From assembly GCF_025960985.1 (NCBI RefSeq), contig NZ_JAOQMX010000001.1:1-64000 (forward strand): a stretch of DNA of 64,000 nt. Reading direction: 5' to 3'. A program made the position numbers and the translations under genes. Below, in pieces: positions 9,356-19,377 of the stretch. The notes beneath the pieces were generated by a model. The model searched no databases. It was not told where the DNA came from and saw only the letters and a list, made by a program, of their open reading frames with translations. The stretch is from Flavobacterium psychraerolatum (GTDB lineage: Bacteria > Bacteroidota > Bacteroidia > Flavobacteriales > Flavobacteriaceae). How positions within the stretch are numbered: position 1 is the first letter of the stretch; each line of letters opens with the position of its first letter.

Positions 9356-9721
9356 TTAATATTGATTTGTTGCTAGTAAAGTCAAGGTACAAGCTACTTC
9401 AGATTTTATATTATTCAACTCCAATAGTTGCATAAACTCCGGGTTTTCGGATCCAGGATTGAAAATTACCCTTTTTGGACTCGCTTCTATAATATAATTA
9501 TAATAATCTCTTTGCCTTGAAGGATTCAAGTAGAGCGTTACTGTATCAACATTTTTCAAAGGTATAGCTTTAGTTTGGATTTTAATTCCAGATACCTCTC
9601 CTGCATTCTGACCGATGGCAAGTACAGAATGTCCTTTACTAACCAAATTCGTAATTGCTTTATTTGCCATTCTTTCCACTTTCACAGAGGCTCCAAGCAC
9701 TAGTGTTTTTTTATTTCTCAT
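9356..9721 (-). CDS. CoA-binding domain protein
   Basis: Small cytoplasmic protein of 121 residues with a Rossmann-like CoA-binding fold, the stand-alone version of the succinyl-CoA synthetase alpha N-terminal domain. It starts with the nucleotide-binding turn KTLVLGASVKVERMANKAI and contains the later family segment VIFNPGSENPEF. No catalytic domain is attached, and the physiological role of these proteins is not established. A TACTTTTG promoter box lies 32 bases upstream of the start codon, and recR follows at a distance of 51 bases. Confidence 0.82.
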   Translation of the reverse strand: MRNKKTLVLGASVKVERMANKAITNLVSKGHSVLAIGQNAGEVSGIKIQTKAIPLKNVDTVTLYLNPSRQRDYYNYIIEASPKRVIFNPGSENPEFMQLLELNNIKSEVACTLTLLATNQY

Positions 9722-9752
9722 TACCTAAAACTATTTTTTTTTATTTGAAATA

Positions 9753-9760
9753 CAAAAGTA
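9753..9760 (-). promoter_or_regulatory. Candidate -7 box for the CoA-binding gene
   Basis: The minus strand reads TACTTTTG, matching TAnnTTTG, in the 101-base gap before the gene. No -33 TTG is evident. Confidence 0.4.
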
Positions 9761-9822
9761 AACTTTTTATAATTCGGTTATGTCTCTAACGACTAATCTT
9801 TGTAATTGTTATACTCCAGTTC

Positions 9823-10758
9823 TTAGTGCTTTTCTAAAAAAATCTCAGCCATCATACATCGTGCACTTCCTCCTCCATGCCCCTCAATAGTACTTAAGTC
9901 TGAATGTAAAATTTCGACATGATTTTCTATTTGCTCCTTCTGTCTCACTGACAATGATTCAAAAGCTGCACTACTCATTACCAAATAGCCTTTTCCGTTA
10001 GCTCCCGAGACTTGCAACATATTACCCGAAAAGTTATTTAATTGTTTCTCATTAATTAAAATAATTTCCTTATTATCCTTTTTTAAATTTTCCAGAACCA
10101 TTTTACGTTCTTGTTTGTCATCAATGGCATCTGCACAGATAACTGCAAAAGTTTCCCCGATGCACATCATTACATTCGTATGGTAAATCAATTTTCGCTC
10201 TCCATCTATAGTTTGATAAGCTTCAAAAATAATAGGAGCGTAATCAAAATACTCACAAAATTCGATAAATAATTCTTCATCTGATCTAGGCGATAGTGCA
10301 CAATATGCTTTTTCATTTGCTCTATCCAAAACTATACTTCCAGTTCCTTCCAAATAGAAACCATCTTCTTCGGCAGATGAATAATCGATTATTCCTTCAA
10401 TAACAAAACCTTTATCCTCAAGAATATCCAAAATATCTTCTCTCCTTTCCAAACGTCTATTTTCTGCAAACATTGGATAAAAACCAACATCACCGTTTTC
10501 ATGGAAAGAAATCCAATTATTTGGAAAAATACTATCGGGAGTACTTGGATCTAATGTATCATCAACTACGATAACATTCACACCTACATTATTTAATTTC
10601 AGTACTAACGCATCAAATTCTTGCTGTGCTTTTGTATTAATACTAGCAGGTAATGCTACTGCATCAGCCGTTTGATAATAATTATTCACCAAAGTCTGTT
10701 CATTCATCCGAAAGGCTACAGGACGAATCATCAAAATATTATTTGTAATCTGTTTCAT
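9823..10758 (-). CDS. ctlX: Citrulline utilisation hydrolase CtlX-type amidinohydrolase
   Basis: Member of the arginine deiminase/amidinotransferase fold (COG4874), annotated as CtlX in other Bacteroidota and thought to act on citrulline or a related guanidino/ureido compound. The 311-residue protein shows MIRPVAFRMNEQT at the N-terminus and the substrate-binding stretch FPNNWISFHENG. The catalytic His is in YHTNVMMCIG, and the C-terminal nucleophile Cys is in EGHGGGSARCMMAEIF. It lies 10 bases after a second enzyme of the same fold, almost certainly in one operon. The substrate is not provable from sequence. Confidence 0.88.
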   Translation of the reverse strand: MKQITNNILMIRPVAFRMNEQTLVNNYYQTADAVALPASINTKAQQEFDALVLKLNNVGVNVIVVDDTLDPSTPDSIFPNNWISFHENGDVGFYPMFAENRRLERREDILDILEDKGFVIEGIIDYSSAEEDGFYLEGTGSIVLDRANEKAYCALSPRSDEELFIEFCEYFDYAPIIFEAYQTIDGERKLIYHTNVMMCIGETFAVICADAIDDKQERKMVLENLKKDNKEIILINEKQLNNFSGNMLQVSGANGKGYLVMSSAAFESLSVRQKEQIENHVEILHSDLSTIEGHGGGSARCMMAEIFLEKH

Positions 10759-10768
10759 TTTATAAATT

Positions 10769-11683
10769 TTAATCTCTTAATAATGGTAAAGTAGAGCAAC
10801 GAAGTAAACCTTCTTGTTTCGCAATTTCAGCATATGAGATCTCCTCTACCACAAAACCTTTATCACACAACCATTTATTCAATCTTTTAAACTTCTTTTC
10901 TGACACTACAACATTAGTATCTATTGAAAAAATATTTGAATTCATATTATACATTTCATTTCGCTTTATATGAAATAAATTTTCCATACCAAAAAGCGCA
11001 ACCAAATACAAATAGTCTGCTTCTTCTCTAAAACCTCTTTTGTAGATAATCGCCTTATCTTTTCCAACAGGTTGAAAACAACAATCCAAATGCAGTGCAT
11101 TATCTCTAGCCTCAATTTTAGATTTAATTAAATCAAATTCCTTTACAATCTTATTAGGAAATAAAGATTTTATGTATGCCACTCCCTCGGCATTAGTTCG
11201 AGCAGTTATGTAATCTTTGTAATCACTCCCTTTATATGTCCCAATAAAAACATGATTACCCCATAACATAACATCACCCCCTTCAATATGAACTTCCTTA
11301 GGTGGTTTAACAACCTTTAATGGATTCATCTCATTTATAATATACTGAATAGCATCTAACTCCTGTTCTCTTTCCGGAAGAATATTAGACTTAACAAAAA
11401 CATCTCCTATTACAAAGCCTATGTCTCGTGTAAAAATTTGATTATAATTCTCAATACATTTGGGCCTATAGACTTCTACGTCAAACTTAAGGAGTACTTT
11501 CTCAAAAGAAGACATTTCATCAACCATATCTTTTTCCGAAGGGTATGTACCTGCCAAGATATGCTCTAATGACTTAGGATCATATGTCTCTTGAGCTGTA
11601 GGAATTGGCCCGTTACTATTAGCTGTACCCAAAACAACAGCTCTTAATCTTGAAGTCTCATTATTTATATTTAATTCTATCAT
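10769..11683 (-). CDS. Arginine deiminase/DDAH-fold amidinohydrolase
   Basis: A 304-residue enzyme of the guanidino-group-modifying superfamily. Recognisable sites are TRDIGFVIGDVFV, the acidic IEGGDVMLWG (substrate guanidinium binding), DNALHLDCCFQPV containing the catalytic His, and the C-terminal nucleophile Cys in QEGLLRCSTLPL. The order matches arginine deiminase, dimethylargininase and amidinotransferase, and the length fits DDAH-like hydrolases better than the 400-residue classical ArcA. It is transcribed just ahead of ctlX from a promoter box at 11703-11710 that abuts the gltA terminator. The likely role is arginine or methyl-arginine breakdown to citrulline, with CtlX acting next; this is inference. 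Confidence 0.82.
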   Translation of the reverse strand: MIELNINNETSRLRAVVLGTANSNGPIPTAQETYDPKSLEHILAGTYPSEKDMVDEMSSFEKVLLKFDVEVYRPKCIENYNQIFTRDIGFVIGDVFVKSNILPEREQELDAIQYIINEMNPLKVVKPPKEVHIEGGDVMLWGNHVFIGTYKGSDYKDYITARTNAEGVAYIKSLFPNKIVKEFDLIKSKIEARDNALHLDCCFQPVGKDKAIIYKRGFREEADYLYLVALFGMENLFHIKRNEMYNMNSNIFSIDTNVVVSEKKFKRLNKWLCDKGFVVEEISYAEIAKQEGLLRCSTLPLLRD

Positions 11684-11702
11684 ATACTATTTTAACATTA
11701 AA

Positions 11703-11710
11703 CAAAGATA
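11703..11710 (-). promoter_or_regulatory. Candidate -7 box for the arginine/citrulline hydrolase pair
   Basis: The minus strand reads TATCTTTG, an exact match to TAnnTTTG, 19 bases before the start codon. It directly follows the T-run of the gltA terminator, so the -33 position falls inside that hairpin. Confidence 0.5.
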
Positions 11711-11741
11711 AAAAAAAAGCTTCACCAATTAGTGAAGCTTT
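11711..11741 (-). terminator. Rho-independent terminator of gltA
   Basis: A 10-base stem AAAGCTTCAC/GTGAAGCTTT with a six-base loop (11716-11741) is followed on the minus strand by an uninterrupted T-run (11711-11715 plus the stem Ts). It is placed about 20 bases after the gltA stop codon. Confidence 0.85.
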
Positions 11742-11762
11742 AATGAATTAAGCAAATGCTTA

Positions 11763-13031
11763 TTATTTAAATTCTCTCAGTGTAGATCCTGTATAAATTT
11801 GTCTAGGACGTCCTATTGGCTCCTTATTCTCACGCATTTCTTTCCATTGTGCAATCCAACCTGGTAATCTACCGATTGCGAACATCACGGTAAACATATC
11901 TGTTGGAATCCCCAAAGCTCTATAGATAATCCCTGAGTAGAAGTCTACATTAGGATATAGGTTTCTAGATTTGAAATACTCATCTTCTAAAGCTGCTGCC
12001 TCTAATTTTCTAGCAATTTCCAAAATTGGATCTTCAACACCTAAAGTTTCAAGAACTTCATTAGCTGCTTTTTTAATAATTTTAGCACGTGGGTCGAAAT
12101 TCTTATAAACTCTATGACCAAAACCCATCAATCTAAAAGGATCTTCTTTATCCTTTGCTTTCGCCAAATATTTATCTGTATCACCACCATTATTATGGAT
12201 CTCTTCTAACATTTCAAGTACTGCTTGATTAGCACCACCATGTAGTGGTCCCCAAAGAGCAGAAACACCTGCAGAAATAGAAGCAAATAAACCAGCATGT
12301 GAAGAACCAACCATCCTTACAGTTGATGTAGAACAATTTTGCTCATGATCAGCATGCAGAATAAATAATTTATCTAATGCATCAATAACTGTTTGACTTA
12401 CTTTATAAGGCTCTGTAGGAATCTCAAACATCAATCTCATGAAATTTTCTACATATCCTTTTGTATTATCATAATAATTCATTGGGTACCCCATGTTCTT
12501 TCTAAAAGTCCAAGTAGCTATCACTAAAAATTTACCCATTGTTTTACAAACAGCACAATACATATCTTTTTCATTATCTACGTCAACCGATTTAGGATTG
12601 AAAGAAGTCAAAGCACTCGTCATGGCAGCCAAAATACCCATTGGATGAGCCGTTTTTGGAAATCCATCCAAAATACTTTTCATTTCCTCATTTACTAAAG
12701 TATGTTTGCGAATATCATTCTCAAATTTCTCCAATATTTCAGCTGTTGGTTTTTCACCAAAAATTAAAAGATAAGAAACTTCAAGAAAATTAGCATTAGC
12801 TGCTAAATCTTCGATTGCATAACCTCTGTAACGTAAAATTCCCAGTTCACCATCTAGGAACGTTATTTCACTTGTACAAGAACCTGAATTTTTATACCCT
12901 GGATCAAGAGTAACCAAACCCGTTAAATCTCTTAATTTCTTTATATCAATAGCTTCTTCGTTTTCACTCCCTTTAAAAATAGGAAACTCATACTTTTTAC
13001 CATCGATTTCTAATATAGCTGTTTTTGACAT
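11763..13031 (-). CDS. gltA: Citrate synthase
   Basis: Condenses oxaloacetate and acetyl-CoA to citrate, the entry step of the TCA cycle. I start it at the internal ATG giving MSKTAILEIDGKKYEFP (422 residues) because the 13 codons before it are not conserved-looking and this start gives the normal N-terminus. Hallmarks are LWGPLHGGANQAVLEML with the first catalytic His, MGFGHRVYKNFDPRAK with the second His and a substrate Arg, and the catalytic Asp in YPNVDFYSG. Length and motifs fit the type II hexameric enzyme of Gram-negative bacteria. The gene has its own promoter box and a strong terminator. Confidence 0.96.
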   Translation of the reverse strand: MSKTAILEIDGKKYEFPIFKGSENEEAIDIKKLRDLTGLVTLDPGYKNSGSCTSEITFLDGELGILRYRGYAIEDLAANANFLEVSYLLIFGEKPTAEILEKFENDIRKHTLVNEEMKSILDGFPKTAHPMGILAAMTSALTSFNPKSVDVDNEKDMYCAVCKTMGKFLVIATWTFRKNMGYPMNYYDNTKGYVENFMRLMFEIPTEPYKVSQTVIDALDKLFILHADHEQNCSTSTVRMVGSSHAGLFASISAGVSALWGPLHGGANQAVLEMLEEIHNNGGDTDKYLAKAKDKEDPFRLMGFGHRVYKNFDPRAKIIKKAANEVLETLGVEDPILEIARKLEAAALEDEYFKSRNLYPNVDFYSGIIYRALGIPTDMFTVMFAIGRLPGWIAQWKEMRENKEPIGRPRQIYTGSTLREFK

Positions 13032-13067
13032 AATACTTTGGAAATAAATCTTATTTTTAATAATCCT

Positions 13068-13075
13068 CAAAGCTA
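13068..13075 (-). promoter_or_regulatory. Candidate -7 box for gltA
   Basis: The minus strand reads TAGCTTTG (TAnnTTTG), 36 bases before the chosen gltA start and well after the eno terminator. This supports separate transcription of gltA. Confidence 0.45.
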
Positions 13076-13130
13076 ATGAATTTCAAATTAATTAAAAAAT
13101 GAATAATGCAATGAAAATGTTAAAACTCAC

Positions 13131-13165
13131 AAAAAAAGCCATTTACTAAAAGTAAATGGCTTTTT
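13131..13165 (-). terminator. Rho-independent terminator of eno
   Basis: A perfect 10-base stem GCCATTTACT/AGTAAATGGC with a three-base loop is flanked by A5 and T5, so it works as a terminator on the minus strand where a T-run follows. It begins about 20 bases after the eno stop codon. Confidence 0.88.
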
Positions 13166-13185
13166 ATTTTATTTTGAAACAAAAA

Positions 13186-14484
<1,299 letters not shown>

Positions 14485-14505
14485 TTAATTTTTAATTTTA
14501 ATATA

Positions 14506-14513
14506 CAAATATA
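14506..14513 (-). promoter_or_regulatory. Candidate -7 box for eno
   Basis: The minus strand reads TATATTTG, an exact TAnnTTTG match, 27 bases before the eno start codon. A second identical box occurs further upstream at 14615-14622, so eno may have two promoters. Confidence 0.45.
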
Positions 14514-14655
14514 TCCTATATATTCTAATGATAATGTAAAAATTTCTTAATGTTATTAACGAAAACGATGTATTTTATTTTTGAAACAAAATATATTTTG
14601 CTATAAACAATACACAAATATAAAATTTAATTTCAAATACTTTATTAACTAAACA

Positions 14656-15756
14656 TTATCCTTTTAAATTATCAACGAATTGGTCAAACAAATAAGCCGA
14701 ATCGTGTGGGCCTGGACTAGCTTCTGGATGGTATTGAACAGAAAAACAATTTTTATTTTTCATACGCATACCAGCCACTGTTCCATCATTCAAATGAAGG
14801 TGTGTAATCTCCAAATCAGCATTAGACTCCAACTCTTCTTTATTGACTGCAAAACCATGGTTTTGAGAAGTTATCTCTCCTTTTCCAGTAATCAAATTCT
14901 TCACTGGATGATTGATCCCTCTATGACCATTAAACATCTTGTAAGTAGAAATTCCATTGGCCAAACCAATTACTTGATGACCAAGACAAATCCCAAACAA
15001 AGGCTTATCATTTTTCAAAATCTCTTGAGCAACATTAATTGCACTCGATAATGGTTCTGGGTCACCAGGTCCGTTAGATAAAAAATAACCATTTGGATTA
15101 AATGAAGCTAAATCAGCATAAGTTGAATCAAAAGGAAAAACTTTAATATAACAATCTCTTTTAGCAAGATTACGAAGAATATTTGTCTTAATTCCCAAAT
15201 CTAAAGCCGAAACCTTGTAAGTAGCATTTTCATTACCATAAAAATAAGGCTCTTTTGTAGATACTTTTGATGCCAATTCCAAACCTTTCATATCTGGAAT
15301 ATTAGATAACGCAACCTTCAATTCTTCAACAGGAGTACCATCGGTACAAATAACAGAATTCATAGCGCCATTCTCTCTAATATAGCTCACCAAAGCTCTT
15401 GTATCTACATCAGAAATACAAATCAAATTTTGTTTAACAAAATAATCTTCTAAACTTCCAGAAGAATCTTCGCGAGAATAATTAAAACTAAAGTTTTTAC
15501 AAACTAATCCAGCAATTTTTATTCCTCCAGACTCAACTTCATTCTCGTTGACACCATAGTTCCCAATATGAGGATTGGTCGCAACCATAATCTGACCAAA
15601 ATATGAAGGATCAGTAAAAATTTCTTGGTAACCTGTCATCCCTGTATTAAAACAAACCTCCCCAAAAGTTGTTCCGCTAATACCAATAGATTTTCCGTGA
15701 AAAATCGTACCATCACTTAATAAAAGTATGGCGCTCTGTCTTGTTGTATATTTCAT
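14656..15756 (-). CDS. carA: Carbamoyl-phosphate synthase small (glutaminase) subunit
   Basis: Hydrolyses glutamine and channels ammonia to CarB for carbamoyl phosphate, feeding pyrimidine and arginine synthesis. The 366-residue protein has the CarA-specific N-terminal domain (about residues 1-170: FGEVCFNTGMTGYQEIFTDP) and a class I glutamine amidotransferase domain. That domain holds the nucleophile Cys in LFGICLGHQVIGLA and the His-Glu pair in VQYHPEASPGPHDS. carB is not adjacent or in the window, as is common in Bacteroidota. It has its own good promoter candidate and follows the ribosomal superoperon. Confidence 0.97.
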   Translation of the reverse strand: MKYTTRQSAILLLSDGTIFHGKSIGISGTTFGEVCFNTGMTGYQEIFTDPSYFGQIMVATNPHIGNYGVNENEVESGGIKIAGLVCKNFSFNYSREDSSGSLEDYFVKQNLICISDVDTRALVSYIRENGAMNSVICTDGTPVEELKVALSNIPDMKGLELASKVSTKEPYFYGNENATYKVSALDLGIKTNILRNLAKRDCYIKVFPFDSTYADLASFNPNGYFLSNGPGDPEPLSSAINVAQEILKNDKPLFGICLGHQVIGLANGISTYKMFNGHRGINHPVKNLITGKGEITSQNHGFAVNKEELESNADLEITHLHLNDGTVAGMRMKNKNCFSVQYHPEASPGPHDSAYLFDQFVDNLKG

Positions 15757-15825
15757 TCTTTGATTTAAATTTTAATAGCTTAGAGAATTTCGCATAGCTA
15801 CACTCATTTGTGGATAAATATTGTG

Positions 15826-15856
15826 CAAATTTAATCCATAAATACAATGGAAACAA
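15826..15856 (-). promoter_or_regulatory. Candidate promoter for carA
   Basis: On the minus strand TTG (15854-15856) and TAAATTTG (15826-15833) are 20 bases apart, fitting TTG-N(17-23)-TAnnTTTG. It lies about 70 bases before the carA start. Confidence 0.55.
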
Positions 15857-15928
15857 ATTTTTAAATAGTAATGTAAAAATAAGTATTCAAAATTACCTGG
15901 TAGAAAACTAGAAAAGCTACTATTAGGC

Positions 15929-15963
15929 AAAAAAAAAGGATAAACTATAAATAGCTTATCCTT
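15929..15963 (-). terminator. Terminator at the end of the ribosomal superoperon
   Basis: AAGGATAA and TTATCCTT pair at the base and CTAT/ATAG pair further in, giving a hairpin at 15936-15963. On the minus strand it is followed by nine T residues. It lies about 30 bases after the rplQ stop codon and closes the operon. Confidence 0.75.
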
Positions 15964-15991
15964 AATTTTTATTGAATGATTATCTTCATAA

Positions 15992-16486
15992 TTACTCAGT
16001 AGCTTCTGTAGTAGTTTCAGAATCACCTTCAGCAACTGGAGCTTCAGTAGCTTCATCTGCTTTCTTAGCTTTTCCACCACGACGGCTTTTTGCTTTTTTA
16101 ACTTCTTTTTTACCACCGTTGTAGATTTCATTGAAATCTACTAATTCGATCATTGCCATATCAGCATTATCTCCTAAACGATTTCCAACTTTAATGATAC
16201 GTGTGTATCCACCTGGACGGTCACCAACTTTAGCAGCTACATCTCTGAATAAATCAGTTACAGCATATTTGCTACGTAAGTAAGCGAAAACAATACGACG
16301 ATTGTGCGTAGTATCATCTTTAGATTTTGTTATTAAAGGCTCAACAAATTGTTTAAGCGCTTTTGCTTTAGCTACAGTAGTGTTAATACGTTTGTGCTCG
16401 ATAAGAGAACAAGCCATATTAGCCAACATAGATTTTCTATGTGCTGTCTGTCTGCTTAAGTGATTGAATTTTTTTCCGTGTCTCAT
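15992..16486 (-). CDS. rplQ: Large ribosomal subunit protein bL17
   Basis: Last gene of the alpha operon. The conserved body (about residues 1-115) begins [20 protein letters not shown] and contains the typical [17 protein letters not shown]. At 164 residues it is longer than the roughly 120-127 residues of E. coli or B. subtilis L17. The extra C-terminal tail is first Lys/Arg/Ala-rich and then Glu/Thr-rich (ending SETTTEATE), a low-complexity extension also seen in other Bacteroidota L17. It starts 62 bases after rpoA. Confidence 0.97.
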   Translation of the reverse strand: MRHGKKFNHLSRQTAHRKSMLANMACSLIEHKRINTTVAKAKALKQFVEPLITKSKDDTTHNRRIVFAYLRSKYAVTDLFRDVAAKVGDRPGGYTRIIKVGNRLGDNADMAMIELVDFNEIYNGGKKEVKKAKSRRGGKAKKADEATEAPVAEGDSETTTEATE

Positions 16487-16548
16487 GACGTGTTTTTTTA
16501 AACCCTCATCTTGCTACTATCCTCTATGGAGAGCAAAATATGAGTAAT

Positions 16549-17541
16549 TTATTCTTTATCTAGTTTGTATTTCGCTAAGTCCATACCGAAAGTTAAATTC
16601 TTCACAGCAACAAGTTCATCAAGTTCTGTTAAAGATTTTTTACCAAAATTACGGAATTTCATTAGGTCATTTTTATTGAACGATACTAAATCACCAAGTG
16701 TATCAACTTCAGCCGCTTTCAAGCAATTTAATGCTCTAACAGACAAGTCCATATCAACAAGCTTAGTTTTAAGCAGTTGTCTCATATGTAATGACTCTTC
16801 ATCATAAGATTCTGTTTGTGCAATTTCGTCAGCCTCGAGTGTAATTCTTTCGTCAGAGAATAACATGAAATGGTGAATTAAAACTTTAGCAGCCTCAGTA
16901 AGTGCATCTTTAGGATTGATAGAACCATCAGTTTTAATTTCAAAAACTAATTTCTCATAATCTGTTTTTTGCTCCACACGGAAGTTTTCAATTGCATATT
17001 TTACATTTTTTACCGGAGTAAAAATTGAATCTGTAAAAATGGTACCAATTGCAGCATTTTGTTTTTTGTTCTCCTCAGCAGGAACGTATCCTCTACCTTT
17101 TTCGATTGTTAAATCTAAGTTCAGTTTGATTTTACTATCTAAATTACAGATAACTAGTTCTGGATTCAAAACTTGGAAACCTGAAATGAATTTTTGAAAA
17201 TCACCAGCTGTTAATTGATCTTTACCAGTAACAGAAATACTAACTGATTCATTATCTATATCTTCAATTTGACGTTTGAAACGTACTTGTTTAAGATTAA
17301 GGATGATTTCGGTAACATCTTCAACAACTCCTGAGATAGTAGAAAACTCATGATCTACACCTTCTATGCGGACAGATGTAATTGCATAACCTTCTAATGC
17401 TGAAAGCAAAACTCTTCTAAGTGCATTACCAACAGTCAATCCGTAACCAGGTTCTAAAGGTCTAAATTCAAATTTACCTTCAAAATCGGTTGAATCGATC
17501 ATGATAACTTTATCGGGCTTCTGAAAATTAAATATTGCCAT
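16549..17541 (-). CDS. rpoA: DNA-directed RNA polymerase alpha subunit
   Basis: Core RNA polymerase subunit. The N-terminal assembly domain (about residues 1-230) includes [20 protein letters not shown] and the dimerisation region. A linker and the C-terminal promoter/activator-binding domain (about 250-325) follow, with [19 protein letters not shown] and [13 protein letters not shown]. Length (330) is normal. It sits between rpsD (21 bases upstream) and rplQ, the usual alpha-operon position. Confidence 0.98.
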   Translation of the reverse strand: MAIFNFQKPDKVIMIDSTDFEGKFEFRPLEPGYGLTVGNALRRVLLSALEGYAITSVRIEGVDHEFSTISGVVEDVTEIILNLKQVRFKRQIEDIDNESVSISVTGKDQLTAGDFQKFISGFQVLNPELVICNLDSKIKLNLDLTIEKGRGYVPAEENKKQNAAIGTIFTDSIFTPVKNVKYAIENFRVEQKTDYEKLVFEIKTDGSINPKDALTEAAKVLIHHFMLFSDERITLEADEIAQTESYDEESLHMRQLLKTKLVDMDLSVRALNCLKAAEVDTLGDLVSFNKNDLMKFRNFGKKSLTELDELVAVKNLTFGMDLAKYKLDKE

Positions 17542-17562
17542 AAATTTCGACTAAGTCAATTA

Positions 17563-18168
17563 TTATTTGTTGTACAACTCTACGATTAATTGTTCTTTAA
17601 TGTTTTCTGGAATCTGAAGTCTAGCTGGTACAGAAACGAAAGTACCTTCTTTAACGTCATTATTCCAAGTAATCCACTCATAAACATGACTTGAATTAGA
17701 CAAAGAACGTTCGATAGCCTCTATTGATTTAGATTTTTCACGAACAGCAACCTTATCACCAGGTTTTAAATGGTATGAAGGAATATTTACAACTTCACCA
17801 TTAACAGTGATATGTCTGTGAGAAACTAATTGTCTAGCACCTCTTCTAGAAGGAGCTACACCCATTCTAAAAACAACGTTATCCAATCTTGCTTCACATA
17901 ATTGTAAAAGAACTTCACCAGTTACACCTTTAGTAGCAGATGCTTTTTTAAATAAACCTCTGAATTGTTTTTCTAAAATTCCATAAGAATATTTAGCTTT
18001 TTGCTTTTCCATTAATTGGACAGCATATTCAGATTTTTTACCTCTTTTTTTAGCCATCCCGTGTTGTCCAGGTGGGTAATTTCTTTTTTCGAAAGCTTTA
18101 TCGTCTCCGAAAATTGCCTCGCCAAATTTACGAGCAATTCTAGTTTTTGGACCAGTATATCTTGCCAT
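17563..18168 (-). CDS. rpsD: Small ribosomal subunit protein uS4
   Basis: Primary 16S rRNA binder and a frequent translational autoregulator of its operon. The 201-residue protein lacks the N-terminal zinc-binding Cys set, so it is the zinc-free form. The S4 RNA-binding domain (about residues 92-155) reads [20 protein letters not shown]. The 93-base gap before it holds a possible stem-loop, reported separately as a candidate leader. Confidence 0.97.
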   Translation of the reverse strand: MARYTGPKTRIARKFGEAIFGDDKAFEKRNYPPGQHGMAKKRGKKSEYAVQLMEKQKAKYSYGILEKQFRGLFKKASATKGVTGEVLLQLCEARLDNVVFRMGVAPSRRGARQLVSHRHITVNGEVVNIPSYHLKPGDKVAVREKSKSIEAIERSLSNSSHVYEWITWNNDVKEGTFVSVPARLQIPENIKEQLIVELYNK

Positions 18169-18187
18169 TTCTGTTAATTTTTTTAAA

Positions 18188-18236
18188 GTAGAGATTATGA
18201 ATTCAGGTCATATCCTTCGATAATCTTTAGTTCTAC
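18188..18236 (-). promoter_or_regulatory. Candidate structured leader (possible S4 autoregulatory element) before rpsD
   Basis: In the 93-base rpsK-rpsD gap the minus strand can form an outer GTAG/CTAC helix and an inner AGATTAT/ATAATCT helix, with a six-base bulge on one side and a 21-base apical region. It ends about 20 bases before the rpsD start. S4-responsive mRNA leaders are known in several phyla; assignment here is inference from position and pairing. Confidence 0.4.
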
Positions 18237-18260
18237 CTTGTTATACTTAATTATTATTAT

Positions 18261-18644
18261 TTAAACTCTACGTCTTTTTGGAGGACGACATCCATTGTGA
18301 GGCATTGGAGTAACATCAATGATTTCAGTTACTTCGATTCCACCGTTATGAATAGAACGAATAGCAGACTCACGTCCATTACCAGGTCCTTTTACATAAA
18401 CTTTCACTTTTTTAAGTCCTGCTTCAAGAGCTACTTTACTACAATCTTCTGCTGCCATTTGGGCTGCGTATGGAGTGTTCTTTTTAGAACCTCTAAAACC
18501 CATTTTACCAGCTGAAGACCAAGAAATAACTTCACCTTTTTTATTAGTCAAAGAAATGATGATGTTATTGAAAGTAGCAGAAATATGAGCTTCACCCGTT
18601 GATTCAACGATAACTTTACGTTTTTTTGCTGTTGCTTTAGCCAT
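18261..18644 (-). CDS. rpsK: Small ribosomal subunit protein uS11
   Basis: Platform protein of the 30S subunit, 127 residues. The family signature [14 protein letters not shown] and the C-terminal [18 protein letters not shown] are intact. It starts 8 bases after rpsM and is followed by the unusually wide gap before rpsD. Confidence 0.97.
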   Translation of the reverse strand: MAKATAKKRKVIVESTGEAHISATFNNIIISLTNKKGEVISWSSAGKMGFRGSKKNTPYAAQMAAEDCSKVALEAGLKKVKVYVKGPGNGRESAIRSIHNGGIEVTEIIDVTPMPHNGCRPPKRRRV

Positions 18645-18652
18645 ATTACTTA

Positions 18653-19027
18653 TTATTTAGTTGCTTTCTTCTTGTTAGCAACAGTTTTTCTTTTACCTTT
18701 TCTAGTTCTAGAGTTATTCTTAGTTCTTTGTCCTCTTAAAGGAAGACCTGATCTATGACGAATACCTCTGTAACATCCAATATCCATTAAACGTTTGATG
18801 TTTAAAGAAACTTCAGAACGTAATTCTCCTTCAATTTTGAAACCTCCAACTACTTCACGAATTGCTCCGATCTCGTCATCATTCCAGTCTTGAACTTTTT
18901 TATCTTGGCTTACTTGAGCTTTTTCTAAAATCTCAATAGCTCTACTTCTTCCTAATCCGAAGATATAGGTAAGTGCTATAACACCTCTCTTGTTTTTTGG
19001 GATATCTACCCCTGCTATTCTTGCCAT
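18653..19027 (-). CDS. rpsM: Small ribosomal subunit protein uS13
   Basis: Head protein of the 30S subunit contacting P-site tRNA and the 50S subunit. The 124 residues begin [19 protein letters not shown] and contain [20 protein letters not shown], both diagnostic. It lies 2 bases after rpmJ, which is typical of the start of the alpha operon. Confidence 0.97.
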   Translation of the reverse strand: MARIAGVDIPKNKRGVIALTYIFGLGRSRAIEILEKAQVSQDKKVQDWNDDEIGAIREVVGGFKIEGELRSEVSLNIKRLMDIGCYRGIRHRSGLPLRGQRTKNNSRTRKGKRKTVANKKKATK

Positions 19028-19029
19028 AA

Positions 19030-19146
19030 TTATCCTTGTCTTTGTTTAAATCTAGGATTCTTTTTGTTTATTACGTATAATCTTCCTTTTCTACGTACGA
19101 TAATGCACTCGGCACTTCTCTTTTTTACTGATGCTCTTACTTTCAT
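19030..19146 (-). CDS. rpmJ: Large ribosomal subunit protein bL36 (zinc-free type)
   Basis: A 38-codon gene in the gap between infA and rpsM, read directly from the sequence. It starts [14 protein letters not shown] and ends NPRFKQRQG, the canonical L36 ends. Only one of the four zinc ligands of the CxxC...C...H ribbon is left (Cys14); the other two cysteines and the histidine are replaced. It is therefore the C-minus form usual in Bacteroidota. It starts 11 bases after infA. Confidence 0.95.
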
Positions 19147-19157
19147 TGTGAATTCTT

Positions 19158-19373
19158 TTAATATCTATAAGTAATTCTTGCTTTTGACAAATCGTAAGGA
19201 CTCATTTCTAGTTTCACTTTATCACCGGGTAATAATTTGATATAATGCATTCGCATCTTTCCAGATATATGAGCAATTACAACATGTCCATTTTCTAACT
19301 CTACACGGAACATAGCATTTGATAATGCTTCAATGATTGATCCGTCTTGTTCTATTGCTGATTGTTTTGCCAT
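19158..19373 (-). CDS. infA: Translation initiation factor IF-1
   Basis: Single S1/OB-fold domain of 71 residues, binding the 30S A site during initiation. Motifs [35 protein letters not shown] and [14 protein letters not shown] are diagnostic. It lies 4 bases after secY; adk and map, which intervene in E. coli-like or Bacillus-like operons, are absent. Confidence 0.98.
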   Translation of the reverse strand: MAKQSAIEQDGSIIEALSNAMFRVELENGHVVIAHISGKMRMHYIKLLPGDKVKLEMSPYDLSKARITYRY

Positions 19374-19377
19374 AAAA

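Noticed and set aside
15772..16131. Minus-strand reading frame of 119 codons overlapping rplQ and the carA gap
   Set aside because: Its first half is a frameshifted reading of the Lys/Ala/Glu-rich rplQ tail, which gives artificial Lys/Leu repeats. The rest crosses the rplQ terminator. No family features.
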